A stretch of DNA of 29,749 bases from Schoenoplectus triqueter (lineage: Eukaryota > Streptophyta > Magnoliopsida > Poales > Cyperaceae), in contig CAXKVV010000434.1 of the NCBI GenBank assembly GCA_964058805.1, forward strand, positions 1-29,749. Reading direction: 5' to 3'. The position numbers and the translations under genes were made by a program. Numbering within the stretch: position 1 is the stretch's first letter; each line of letters begins with the position of its first letter. Below, one piece after another: positions 1 through 11,060 of this stretch. The notes under the pieces were generated by a model, which was not told where the DNA came from, did not search any database, and was given only the letters and a program-made list of their open reading frames with translations.

Positions 1-206
1 ATCAGTTTTGAATTGTGGCCAATCTTGCACAAGTGTGTTATCAGTTTTCTGCATGATATGCTGAAAACAGTACAGTGTCCTGATTACTGTCAATGACCTT
101 AAAAAGAAAAGTACATGTCATTGAACTTGCAATGAAACAACAATGAGCTCTGCAACTGAAAAAAAATTAAAAGAATCTTCATACAAAATGAAAAGGTTGA
201 ACTAAC

Positions 207-1570
207 CCCTTGTATCTTGCGCACCAAAAATACCACATCCCCAAAAGGCTGCTTTATCAGTTATCACCGCCTACTCTTATTGCTGCGGCTTGTCCTCCTA
301 AATCTCCAGGATTTGGTATTGGTGCGACATTCTGATGTCAAATATCAAACTTAAGCATTAAGCACTTGTATTTTATCAGGTGAGATGCCAATTGGTACTT
401 GTAGACTATGATATTCCATGTCTTTCATAAATCTTTCTTTAATCTTTTATTCCGCTCGAGGCTGCTAGGGCCTTACACTGTTAGTCGCCTGTTGTATCGG
501 CAAGAGTTCCTCATCCCCGATGAGAAAATCGGCTCATTCGGCGCTGCGCCTCGCTAAACTATTTTTCTCATTTTTTCATTAATATGGAAATAATGTATAT
601 ATAAGCTTATTGGTCACATCTCTTGGCCCCTACTGCAATGCAATAATTTTAATACAATGGAACTTATATTCTTTGCAACGAAGTTGGTTGAGAAGACGGA
701 GACAGAAGCACTGTAAAATGTTCCATTGGCCGAGTTTGCTGTGTCATTCCATGCAATTGCAGTTGTTTCTAATCCTTGCCCTTGAATTGTGATGTCTGGT
801 TTAGTTCTTGGAACAGTCACCTTCTCACTACAGCCAAAGAGCTTATGATTAAAAGTAAGATCATGTATAAATAATTATAATTATTAATATCAAAGAATGA
901 TGCTGATAATTATGAATTAGTAGGAAACGATTTCATCATCGTTTGCAATCATGTTATAATTGTTATCAAGTGCAAGGAGATGAATGTAGCAACTTTTTTT
1001 AAAGCCCAAAAATCATCTCTAGGTACATATATTTAATTAGCTTCATACTTGCAACTTCTCACACAAAAGAATGTCTTAACTAACTATATTAGGTGTGGCT
1101 CTCATTTGAAGCAAACATTTGTAATTCAGTAAGATTAAGTTGGAAACGTACTAGTAAATGCTGGTATTAATCCATATGATACTCCTCTTCTGGTTAATAC
1201 TTTCGATTGCATCAACCACAGATTGAACAGTCTTGAAGTTGCAACATCCATTTTTATCAACACAGAAGACATCAGTGTTTCTGTCTGCTGGAAGCAGATC
1301 CAGTGAAAAATCATCACAAATGGAAATGCTGTGATGTTTGTGATGGTGGTGGTGGTGGCATCTGCCGTGATAACTGAAGAATCTAATACCATTCCGAAAT
1401 ACAGCTGATGTGAAGTTTAGTTTTAGTGTAGTAGGCTGATTAAAGGTGGGGAAGATATTGGATTGCGCACTATTACTTGGGAGAGAAAAGCTAAATAGGC
1501 AACTAAGGATTATTGTAGCGTGCCTTGCAAACGAGAGAACAACTTTCTTAAATGATGGAATGCCAGTCAA
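207..1570 (-). pseudogene. Pectinesterase (pectin methylesterase, PME15/PME53-like), 5' part, probable pseudogene
   Basis: Pectinesterases remove methyl esters from cell-wall homogalacturonan. Three exons are visible on the minus strand: exon 1 about 1570-1152, exon 2 827-656, exon 3 331-207. Introns have GT...AG ends and compatible phases (donor GTACGT after 1152, donor GTATTA after 656). Exon 1 encodes a hydrophobic signal-like stretch (TIILSCLFSFSLPSN), a His run, and the family segment CNFKTVQSVVDAIESINQKR. Exon 2 encodes the conserved ITIQGQGLETTAIAWNDTAN and FVAKNIS. Exon 3 encodes NVAPIPNPGDLGGQAAAIR. Two lesions are seen. First, exon 3 hits TGA at 259-257 within a 7-bp tandem duplication (254-267), after which the family sequence AAFWGCGIFGAQDT resumes in another frame. 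Second, no ATG is in frame upstream of exon 1: the frame opens after a TAA, and the nearest ATG runs into TGA. The catalytic exons (QDT onward, active Asp and Arg) lie beyond the left edge. It sits downstream of RPS11 on the same strand. A sequencing error or an unseen 5' exon could mimic the lesions. Confidence 0.85.
332..655 (-). other. Intron 2 of the pectinesterase, with a GC-rich core
   Basis: This is the interval between exons 2 and 3 of the pectinesterase remnant. Its flanks are AT-rich like the other introns here, but about 452-556 is clearly GC-rich and CpG-rich. That block holds short hairpin-capable stretches: CCGAT...ATCGG around 516-531 and GGCGC T GCGCC around 540-550. I could not match it to an exon of the pectinesterase family or to a known element. 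It could be a small insertion. Confidence 0.4.
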
Positions 1571-2198
1571 CCTAACATTGTATTATGTATTTGTTTGATT
1601 TTTGGTAGAATAAAAATTGAACTCTACGTCTCTGTATTCCTAGTAGACAATTCGCCACACGTGTAAAATAAAATCCATTAAAAATTCGTACCTCTAAACA
1701 TTATAGTAGAAGAAAATAATATAATGAGCGGCATTCTATCATCACAAGTATAAATCAGCAATATCAACTTGGCACAATTATGTTCCCTTGCGCAATCAAG
1801 CACGGTTAAAATACAGGATTAGGTTAGCATTTTGTACTTTAATTGTGGCATCATAATTGACAACTAAAATAGATCTGCAACAAATGCAATCAAAATCAAC
1901 AAAAAAATCCTACCGCCATTGCATGCAAACTCTAATGAAACGTACCCAAAAATAAAACATTTGAAACAAATCAAACTCCAATAGAAAAGATTTACTAGAA
2001 AATGGAACTTCAAAAATTCTGCCAAAAAATAAACATTCATACAAGTGCTACATGTCTTCAACAGAAACCACTTAACAAACAACCTGATTACCTGACTACA
2101 AATCCCATTTTGCGTCCCATTACAAAGAACAAAACTCTTTATCACAAACGAAATTACTTATCGAATAAATCCCCTCTTCAGTGCATAATTTCTACTTT
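1571..2198. other. Intergenic region between RPS11 3' end and pectinesterase remnant
   Basis: This 628-bp AT-rich spacer separates two minus-strand genes. It must hold the 3' UTR and polyadenylation signals of RPS11 at its right end and the former promoter of the pectinesterase at its left end. I saw no conserved coding sequence or clear core promoter element in it. Confidence 0.6.
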
Positions 2199-3892
<1,694 letters not shown>

Positions 3893-3974
3893 GGCTGTGA
3901 AGAAAGGAGATCGGAAGCAAGCTGGAGGGGATGGGAATGCGGCGGCGCCTAGAAAGGGAAGACGAGCGAGAACA

Positions 3975-3983
3975 AAACCCTAG
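3975..3983 (+). promoter_or_regulatory. Telo-box AAACCCTAG upstream of RPS11
   Basis: The motif AAACCCTAG lies about 83 bp upstream of the RPS11 start codon, in the 5' UTR or proximal promoter. Telo-boxes (AAACCCTA) are an established cis-element of plant ribosomal-protein and other translation-machinery genes, where they act with other elements to raise expression in dividing cells. The position fits that role. Function is inferred. Confidence 0.7.
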
Positions 3984-4005
3984 TTTTAAAGCGAGGATTT
4001 CAATC

Positions 4006-4015
4006 TATATATATA
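4006..4015 (-). promoter_or_regulatory. Probable TATA box of RPS11
   Basis: An alternating TATATATATA run within the perfect palindrome CTATATATATAG (4005-4016) lies about 114-123 bp upstream of the RPS11 ATG. It is also about 25-35 bp upstream of the telo-box, so transcription would start near the telo-box and leave a pyrimidine-rich 5' UTR. TA runs are common in this AT-rich DNA, so this rests mainly on position. Confidence 0.5.
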
Positions 4016-4016
4016 G

Positions 4017-5378
4017 TTGTTAAAGGAATCGTACTGTGGCCATTCGGTTTTTTCTTAATCAAAATCTTTCTAATTTAATATTTCTAATTAAATGATACAG
4101 ATAAATATTTTAAAAATGAACAGTCTAAATTTTAATTAATATTATTTTTTTATTTTATCATATATTAATTAAAAATTATCTATCAAATAAATTATATCAA
4201 TTATTTTTAAATTTTAAAAGAAAAAAATTATTATGTTTATAAATAGTATCTATATTATCAAAAGCTTATAAATTAAATTTGATCATTAATGTTATCAAAT
4301 AATGAGTAATAATCAAAGTACTCATATTTCACTTTACGATTGAGATTAATTACTTTTATAAAAATGACTGCTCAGATTTCAGTCAAACTCATTTTTTCTC
4401 TCTATTCAGTTTGCTATTTTTTATCATACATTTATAGGAGATCTAAAAATTATATATTAAATAAATTAAATATTAATTATTAATATATAATCTTAGTTAG
4501 AAAAAAATATTATATGTTATACATTGTCTTTCATTAAATAATAAATTTATTTTATTTAAAAATTTAAGAACTTTTATAATTGATTTAGATATAAATTATA
4601 TCTAAGTAAAATATATTATTTATAATAAAATTAATGTTAAATATAATTATTTTATAAAAAAATTATATATCAACTATAAGTTTCATTTAAAAAAACTAAG
4701 TATTATACAACCACACTCAGAAAAAAAATATTATATTATGTATATCATATTTTATTAAATAATAAAAAAATTATTTAAAATTTTAAGAGAATTTTTAATT
4801 GATTTTAGACATAAATTATATTTTAGTGAATATATCATTTATTTATATTAAAATTAATATTAGATATAAATATTTTTAAAATTAGAAAGATCCACACAAC
4901 GGACGAATTCATGGCTAGTAACATTAAATGTGTGAACTATGATCTCCACTGCTCCTGTGGACCCCATGGACCTCTCAAAAATTAGAACAATACTGATCCA
5001 ATATGGTATGTACATTCAATGGTGCTCTTGCTACAAGAGTTTATCTATCAAATCACAAAAGGTTCTTTTAACACATTAAGATTAGCCTCGAAATCTAAAT
5101 GCCCGGCCCATTAAACCTAACTAGTAAATGTACCTGTTCTTACGCGCGGACTCTTATATATATAATAATTTTACTACAATGAATAATTATGCTCTCAAAA
5201 ATTAATAAAGTATTATAATGCTATTGACAATCAACTACATCAGAATACAAATAAATGCGTATAAAAAGTCAGCACCAAATAGCTATATCCTTTTATTCTA
5301 TTTTTAAGAATAAAAAAAAATATTTGTTGTATGATTAGAAAAGGACCAGTGTGCTTTTAATCCAATAATTGCAGCTAG
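4017..5378. other. AT-rich intergenic region upstream of RPS11
   Basis: This stretch is dominated by A/T runs and short TTAAT/ATTAA words. It holds the degenerate direct repeat at about 4499-4880. I saw no conserved coding exon or RNA gene. Confidence 0.6.
4499..4880. repeat. Degenerate tandem direct repeat, unit about 220 bp
   Basis: Two related units follow each other, starting near 4499 and 4719. Each begins with an AG plus A-run and TATTATAT, then has an ATTAAATAATAA block, then AATTGATTTAGA(T/C)ATAAATT, then AAAATTAAT(G/A)TTA(A/G)ATATAA. The shared order of blocks shows duplication rather than chance AT-richness, though the units have diverged with indels. No function is evident. Confidence 0.55.
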
Positions 5379-5839
5379 ACTATCTCTTGAAAGGCACTAA
5401 ATTTGCTATTATTCTTGTTGAAAGGCTCCAAATCTACTGTTATTTTTGTAGAAGAATAAGGTTCCATTATTTATTTCAAAAAAATAGAAAAAAAATTCTA
5501 AAAATAGAAAAAAGTTTATAAATATGTTATTTTACTTATAGATTGATAGCCTGTCAAATTTCATACAATTTCATTAACAGTTGATAGTCCATCAAAGACC
5601 GTTAATTAAAAACCGTTGCAAATATTAGTGAAAGACCATTAAATTTGATAATCTTTGATGAAGTATTAAATATTTATGAAATTATATGAAATTTGACAGA
5701 TTATCAATCTATAAATAAAAAAAATATATCTATAAACTTTTTTATTTTTAGGATTTTTCTTCTATTTTTTTTGGAATAAATAACAGGACTATATTCTTCT
5801 CCAAGAATAATAGCAGATTTGGTGCCCTCTTGAAATAGT
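5379..5839. mobile_element. Fold-back (long inverted repeat) MITE-like element
   Basis: The two ends are inverted copies of each other over about 200 bp. The left arm starts near CTATCTCTTGAAAGGCAC (5380). The right arm, read on the minus strand from 5836, starts CTATTTCAAGAGGGCACC. Both continue with AAAT(T/C)TGCTATTATTCTTG, then a GAAGAATA block, GTTTATA(A/G)ATAT, ATAGATTGATA and CTGTCAAATTTCATA. The centre lies near 5600. There is no coding capacity, so this is a non-autonomous element. The left arm holds an internal duplication of the GAAAGGC(A/T)C...AAAT segment (about 5389 and 5420) that the right arm lacks. No convincing target duplication was found, so the superfamily is open. Confidence 0.7.
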
Positions 5840-6719
5840 ACTTGTTCATTAGGACAAATTCAAATTAATATGACCTTCTACTGTACATTATCTAAATGCC
5901 TGTTTATAATGATTTAATATATGCAAGTTATTGAAAGTTAATTATACACAAGCTACATAATATTTATTTTACAAAATTATAAGTTTTGAGGGTTGCTGGT
6001 GAAATTAAATCTGAAGTTGCATTGTTGAAGTCACGGTCAAAAACTGAGAATGATGATATTCCTTTAGATACAAGATGAAATTATCCCAATGCACCTCTAT
6101 CGTGCTTCTTCCACTCTCTGTAGAGAGAAAATCTAAAAGAAAATTGTGAAAATATAAGTAATCTATAAGATCAATATGTAGGAAAATTTGAGGTGAAATT
6201 TACTAATATACAAACATGTAATCAATTCACAATAATTTTATCAGTATACATAAACCAACTCTTTAATCTATTTGTCAGAAATCAAAGTTGTTTCGATTAA
6301 TGAAATAAAAAATAACTATTCAAATAAAGAAATTCATGAATAAGATTTCAATTGCCTTTTGAAGTCAGAAAACACATCCATACAAGAATGATCCAAGGAG
6401 TATGTATTTATATGGCTAGCATCGAAATCAATTCGTACTTATTTCTTGTTTGTACTTATTTCTTATTTGTACCTATTGAGTACCTTTGTGCATACATGAT
6501 GAAATCAATTCGTCAATTGTGTGAGAGAGAGATTAAATTTGTAAGGTAGTTTTGAGGCCTAAAATTAAACTCCATTTCTTTTCATTTGAACCAAAAAAAA
6601 GTTTCACCCTAATAAAAATAAAATGGTGACAAAAGCACTTAATTCAACCATATTAAGTATAGTTAACCGCTCATTACCTAAGTGTTACTTACTCAATGTT
6701 TAATTTAGTTAGATGCCCA
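5840..6719. other. AT-rich spacer between fold-back element and LINE
   Basis: Apart from the exon-like frame at 5984-6078, this holds only simple features. One is a short tandem duplication of GTACTTATTTCTT(G/A)TTT near 6435-6472; another is the word GAAATCAATTCGT, present twice (about 6424 and 6500). No gene or RNA was recognised. Confidence 0.5.
5984..6078 (+). other. Exon-like short reading frame, unidentified
   Basis: After a plausible acceptor (...AAAATTATAAG at about 5973-5983), the plus strand reads about 30 codons containing VAGEIKSEVALLKSRSKTEN and DDIPLDTR, then TGA at 6076-6078. The composition (charged, E/K/S-rich, balanced codons) looks more like protein than the surrounding AT-rich DNA, and it resembles a terminal exon or coiled-coil tail. 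I do not recognise the family, and no upstream partner exons were found. It may be a gene relic or chance. Confidence 0.25.
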
Positions 6720-9646
6720 TATAAAATGCAAGCTGAAAGGATGGGTTGTTAACCTGCATGGGGAGGTGAGACGCTTAAAGAAGTATTTGACAGAGACCAT
6801 TACTCAATTGGAGGAGGTCTTTGAGCAGCAAGACCCATCTCCTGAGGAAGTAAACCAATGGTATGAAGCCCAACAGAAATTGAGTGATATCTAACAATAT
6901 GAGGAGATGTACTGGAGCACTAGAGTCAAGGAGTTATGATTGAAAAAAAATGACAGCAACACAGCCTTCTTCCATAAGGCTGCAACTAATAGACAGAAAA
7001 AGAATCACATAGGTTAGATGGAGCCTCAGGGTCAGATTTTCTCAGACCCAACATAAATTAGAAAATATGTTAAGGTTTTTTATCAACAGCTTTTTAATAG
7101 TGAGGGACACAGAGATTGTAAGATCGGTGAGGAGATTTGGAATGAGGAGGAAAAGGCTATGGTGGAGGAAAACATAGCCCTGACTGTTCCTTTTACAGAG
7201 GATGAAATCAAAAGAGGCCTTGTTCCAAATGCAGGGTACAAAGGCCTCGGGTCCTGATGGGCTTTTTATTTTATTTTATCAACACTTCTGACCTATAGTC
7301 AAAGATGATGTGGTTAGACTGTTTCAGGCCTTTCATGAGGGCAAATTGCAGATCTCTATGCTCAACAAGGAGATGGTTTGTTTGCTTCCAAAAAAAGGTA
7401 CAACCAGGACAATAAAGGATTATAGGCCCATCAGTCTATTGAATTTACAAGCTGATTATCAGAGTGCTGACCATCAGATTTGAGAAAGTGTTACAAAGAA
7501 TGATAGGCCCAAACCAAAATGTGTTTTTGAAAGGCAGGTTTTTATTAGATGGGGTGGTGGCTGCTCAAGAAATTCTTCACCACTCTCACTACATCAAAGA
7601 GTCGGGATTGTTAGTGAAACTAGACTTTGAGAAGGCCTTTGACAGATTGAATTGGGAATATTTATTGGAGTCATTTACCCAAAGAGGCTTCTCCACTCAA
7701 TGGGTTTCTTGGATTCATCAAATCCTAAATGAGGGCAAGGTTTGTATCAATTTCAATGGTACCTTGACTGAGTATTTTGAATATACAAGGGGGGTAAGAC
7801 AAGGTGACCCACTATCACATCTTCTTTTTATTTTTGCTGCTGAAGGCCTTAGCAAGTTGATCAATAGAGGAGTTACAGCTGGCTTGATTCAAGGGTTGGG
7901 CCCCACACTGTCTAATGAGTCTCAGGTCTCACATCTACAGTATGCTGATGCCACCTTGTTTTTACCCTCATCCACAATCTTTAACACCTTAAAATGAAGT
8001 CTGGTGGTATTTAAAGGGTTCTCTGGGCTAAAAATTAATTTTGCCAAAACTAAGGCATTCCCAGTCCATCTATCTCCCTCTGAGGGTGCCGCCTTAGCCA
8101 CCCAATTTGGCTATAAAGTGACTTTTTTCATTAACATACTTAGGGGTCCCTATTCATTGGAAAATGCCTCCAAAAAAAATTTGGCACAATCTCTTAGGTC
8201 GGTTAGAAAAAAACTGAGCAATTGGCAAGGTAGATATCTGTCTCTAGGGGGCAGAATCATCATGCTGCAATCAGTTTTATCTACAGTTCCTCTTTATATG
8301 TAGTCCATTCATAAACTGCCAACTTAGGTCAAGAAGAAGCTGAATAGTATCAGGGCCAAATTTCTATGGCAGATGGCAGACTCTAAATTCAAATATCTGT
8401 TGGTGAGATAGTCCAAAATATGTCGAGGTAAGTCTAATGATGGATGGAGATTTTTAGAATTGGATAAAATAAATAAAGTCTTCTTAGACAAGTGGTATTG
8501 AAACTATCTAAACCCTCATTACCATTTGCTATGGAAAGACATGATTCAGTCTATACTTTCCAAGGGGGCGAGGGGTAAATCTCATTTTTGGAAAACAGTA
8601 GAGGTGAAAATGGAACTGGTCAACCTCAAGGCTAGGGTCCAATTGAGTGATGGGGCTCATGCAAAATTCTGGACTGATGTTTGGTTTGGAGAGATGTCAA
8701 TCTCTCACATGTACCCTCAATTGGCAGCACTGGTTGTTGATCCGGCATTGACAATACAAGAGGTATGGGAAGCTGGATCCTCCATTAGATATCAAGTCAG
8801 ATTAAAAAAAACCCTCACTTCCAGTCAACGGATTGAATGAGACACTCTTCAACACCAAATCATGGCATTCTTTCCTCATCAAGGGCAGACAGATGTCCTC
8901 TAATGGAGACAACAATCCATAGGGTACTCTATGAGTTCTTAATATCAATTTTTAAATTTCGGGGGTATTAAGGTCCCTAAATTTCAACCCCTTTGGAAGT
9001 GCGACATCCCTCTTAAGATTAGAGCCTTTTATGGCTGATCTTTCATAACAGAATTCTCACTAATGATCAATTATCTAAACGAGGATGGTCGGGCCCGAGT
9101 CAGTGCGTGTTATGCGGTGAGGCTTCAGAGGATGCATCCCATCTTCTGTTACATTGCGACAAAAGCGTTGAGATTTGGGGCTAGGTGAATGGATTGGCAG
9201 GGATAACCTTTGACACTACCTCTCTTTCTTCGTTGTGGGATAACTACAGTCAGAGCAGACAACAAATCTCACTATGTGGGGCATTATGTTGGGGGATATG
9301 GAGCGAACGGAATAGTCTCACCTTTAGAGACACAACACCTAAAACGGTGTGTTCTTTGATAGCTCACATCTATATAATGTTTCTCTGTTAGACAAGTAGC
9401 CGGGTGTCTAAGACTGTGGCGCTGCCTGATGGGCTCATGCAGGGTCCTCGGAGTCTTCCGAGGAGGAGTAGACTAATTATTATCAGGGTTTATATGTTTT
9501 TGTGTTTATGTTATTTTCTTACTTTTTGTTTAGTTGGTTGTAGCAGGGTGGACTACTTTGTTCTGAGATTTTTTTGTTATTTTGAGGATCTGCTGGGGTA
9601 TGCCTCTCAAATCCAGGGTATGAGGAGTATCCTCACTAATTTTTAA
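6720..9646 (+). mobile_element. 5'-truncated, decayed L1-type LINE (reverse transcriptase ORF2 remnant)
   Basis: This is a plant L1-like non-LTR retrotransposon on the plus strand. Recognisable in order: a pre-RT segment with KKNDSNTAFFHKAATNRQKK (about 6940-7000); the KASGPDG motif region (about 7240-7260); RT palm blocks VKLDFEKAFDRLNWEYLLES (about 7614-7673), GVRQGDPLS (about 7791-7817) and YADA (about 7941-7952, normally YADD); LSNWQGRYLSLGGRI (about 8214-8260); and a zf-RVT zinc-binding domain with CVLCGEASEDASHLLLHC (about 9108-9160). Damage includes several in-frame stops (for example 7995-7997, 8301-8303, 8838-8840) and at least three frameshifts (about 7215, 7448 and 9030). The endonuclease domain and ORF1 are missing, as expected from 5' truncation during target-primed reverse transcription. 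Boundaries are approximate. No certain target duplication or poly(A) tail was found. Not functional. Confidence 0.93.
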
Positions 9647-10030
9647 ACCCTTATTATTTATATGGTTTCAGTAATGGAACTAGCACCCATCGAGGCTGTT
9701 TTTTTAAAACTATTATATTTGTTGAAAACTAAGTTCCTATTCATTTCAACCCAACTACTCAATTAAGCACAAAGCAAGCCATGACACGAGAAACGAAAGC
9801 AAAGAAAAATAAAAGATTGTTGAAAATTCAATGAACAAGTAAGTTTTGGATTTACCGGTAAGTTAAAATGAAGAGGAGGTTGAGACCAATGTAGCGACAC
9901 CATTGATAGGAGAGAGATATACCGTTGATGTAATTCCTCTTCTTCCCATGAAGTGAATCGAAGAGATACAAAATGACCAACTGAGAGTAATAAACCATGT
10001 AAAAAATTAATGAAAATAACCATTAACAAC
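9647..10030. other. Spacer between LINE and hAT-type MITE
   Basis: This short AT-rich region carries an 89-codon open frame on the minus strand (10032-9763) that matches no family I know. The LINE 3' UTR may extend to the T-run near 9700. Nothing else was supported. Confidence 0.45.
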
Positions 10031-10038
10031 ACTATGAG

Positions 10039-10584
10039 TAGGGGTGTGCAAACGGATCGATTTAATTGGTTTTAAACCGAATCGTTAAATTTTAGACTAT
10101 TTAGTTCGATTTTTCGGTTTAAAAATTTCTATTCGGTTGAAAATTTTAGCTAATTCAGTTTTTGTTCTTTGGCTTGATTTTAATTTTTCTAAATCGGATA
10201 AACTGAATAAACCGAATAGTCCAAAATTTATCAAATAATTTTATTTTACTTGATATAAATAAGGATTATATCAAAGATAATCCGAATATATTTATTTTCT
10301 ATAGGTTTTATTTACTTATTTAATTTATTTTTTAAATTATTTATTTCTTCTATCAATTTTTATAACTTTTGATATTTGTATTCCTTTTTAAATAATATAA
10401 TTTTGGTTTAACCAAATAAACCAAATAAAATTTTGGTTTAACCGAATAAATCAAATAAAATTTTGATTTATTCGGTTGATATTTTTAAAAATTTGATTCG
10501 ATTCATAATTTGACAAACCGAAAAAAATTTCAGATGCATATAATTATTTCGGTTTGAACCGAACCAACCGTTTGCACACCCCTA
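10039..10584. mobile_element. hAT-type MITE with 8-bp target duplication
   Basis: This 546-bp non-coding element has terminal inverted repeats TAGGGGTGTGCAAACGG (left) and its exact complement CCGTTTGCACACCCCTA (right). It is flanked by 8-bp direct repeats ACTATGAG (10031-10038) and ACTATGAA (10585-10592), which agree at 7 of 8 positions. An 8-bp duplication and a (T/C)AGGGGTG-type terminus are hallmarks of the hAT superfamily. Subterminal regions are rich in GGTTTAAACCGAA-like words in both orientations. An internal unit built on TTTTGGTTTAACC(A/G)AATAAA recurs between about 10400 and 10480. There is no transposase, so it would depend on an autonomous hAT element elsewhere. Confidence 0.9.
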
Positions 10585-10592
10585 ACTATGAA

Positions 10593-11060
10593 AATACACA
10601 GTGCATTGAAACACTAAACGTTTTTGAAATTACTTCTTTACTAATATAAATTTTCAGTCCAAGAAAGAGAGCGAGAGATATGTACTGTACTGAGAGAGGA
10701 CGAACGATGCAGAGGCAATCGTAAGGGAGATGGGGTGCAAGCGACATAGAGGCCTCGAGGAGGAGATGGAGAGTAGAATGGGGAGAATCGGCCGAGATAG
10801 AGAAAGGGAGGGGGTGACAAGGTTTCAATAGACGGGCGAGAGCGGAGTGGCAAGAGATCGGCGGAGCGATTCCTAGCGACATGCGAGAGAGGGGAGGGCT
10901 AGTAGGGACGCGAATCATGAGAACTGAGAAAATGGCAGCGAAAAGAGCGAAAGCGAACTTGAGCGAAAAACTATTAGACTGGAGAGAGGATAAAAGGCTC
11001 GTAAAATTAGAACCGTGATTTTAGTTAATCTAGACTGTAAATTGGTGAAAGATAAGAGAT
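10593..11060. other. GC-rich, purine-biased unassigned tract
   Basis: From about 10660 to 10990 the plus strand is rich in GAGAG/GCGAG words and far more GC-rich than its surroundings. The minus strand is pyrimidine-rich, as in plant 5' UTRs. An open frame of 110 codons exists on the minus strand (10918-10586). Its product is Ser/Pro/Leu-rich with no recognised domain and looks like read-through of a C/T-rich sequence. Possibilities are the relic promoter and 5' UTR of a lost minus-strand gene, or an unrecognised transposon. I cannot decide between them. Confidence 0.35.

Noticed and set aside
614..820. Plus-strand open frame 610-792 opposite the pectinesterase exon 2
   Set aside because: It is an antisense shadow; the minus-strand frame carries conserved pectinesterase sequence.
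6352..6549. 65-codon plus-strand frame
   Set aside because: It is Tyr/Ile/Phe-rich, spans a local tandem duplication and has no recognised family.
9404..9646. 80-codon frame at the LINE 3' end as a separate gene
   Set aside because: It lies in the 3' region of the LINE, just after the zinc-binding domain, and is best read as LINE tail sequence.
6690..9740. Target-site duplication for the LINE
   Set aside because: Short words such as ACTTAATTCAACC and CAATTAAGCAC were compared, but no direct repeat was convincing.
10586..10918. 110-codon minus-strand frame as a gene
   Set aside because: Ser/Pro/Leu-rich product of a C/T-rich strand, overlapping frames in the same tract, no domain; kept only as an unassigned GC-rich tract.
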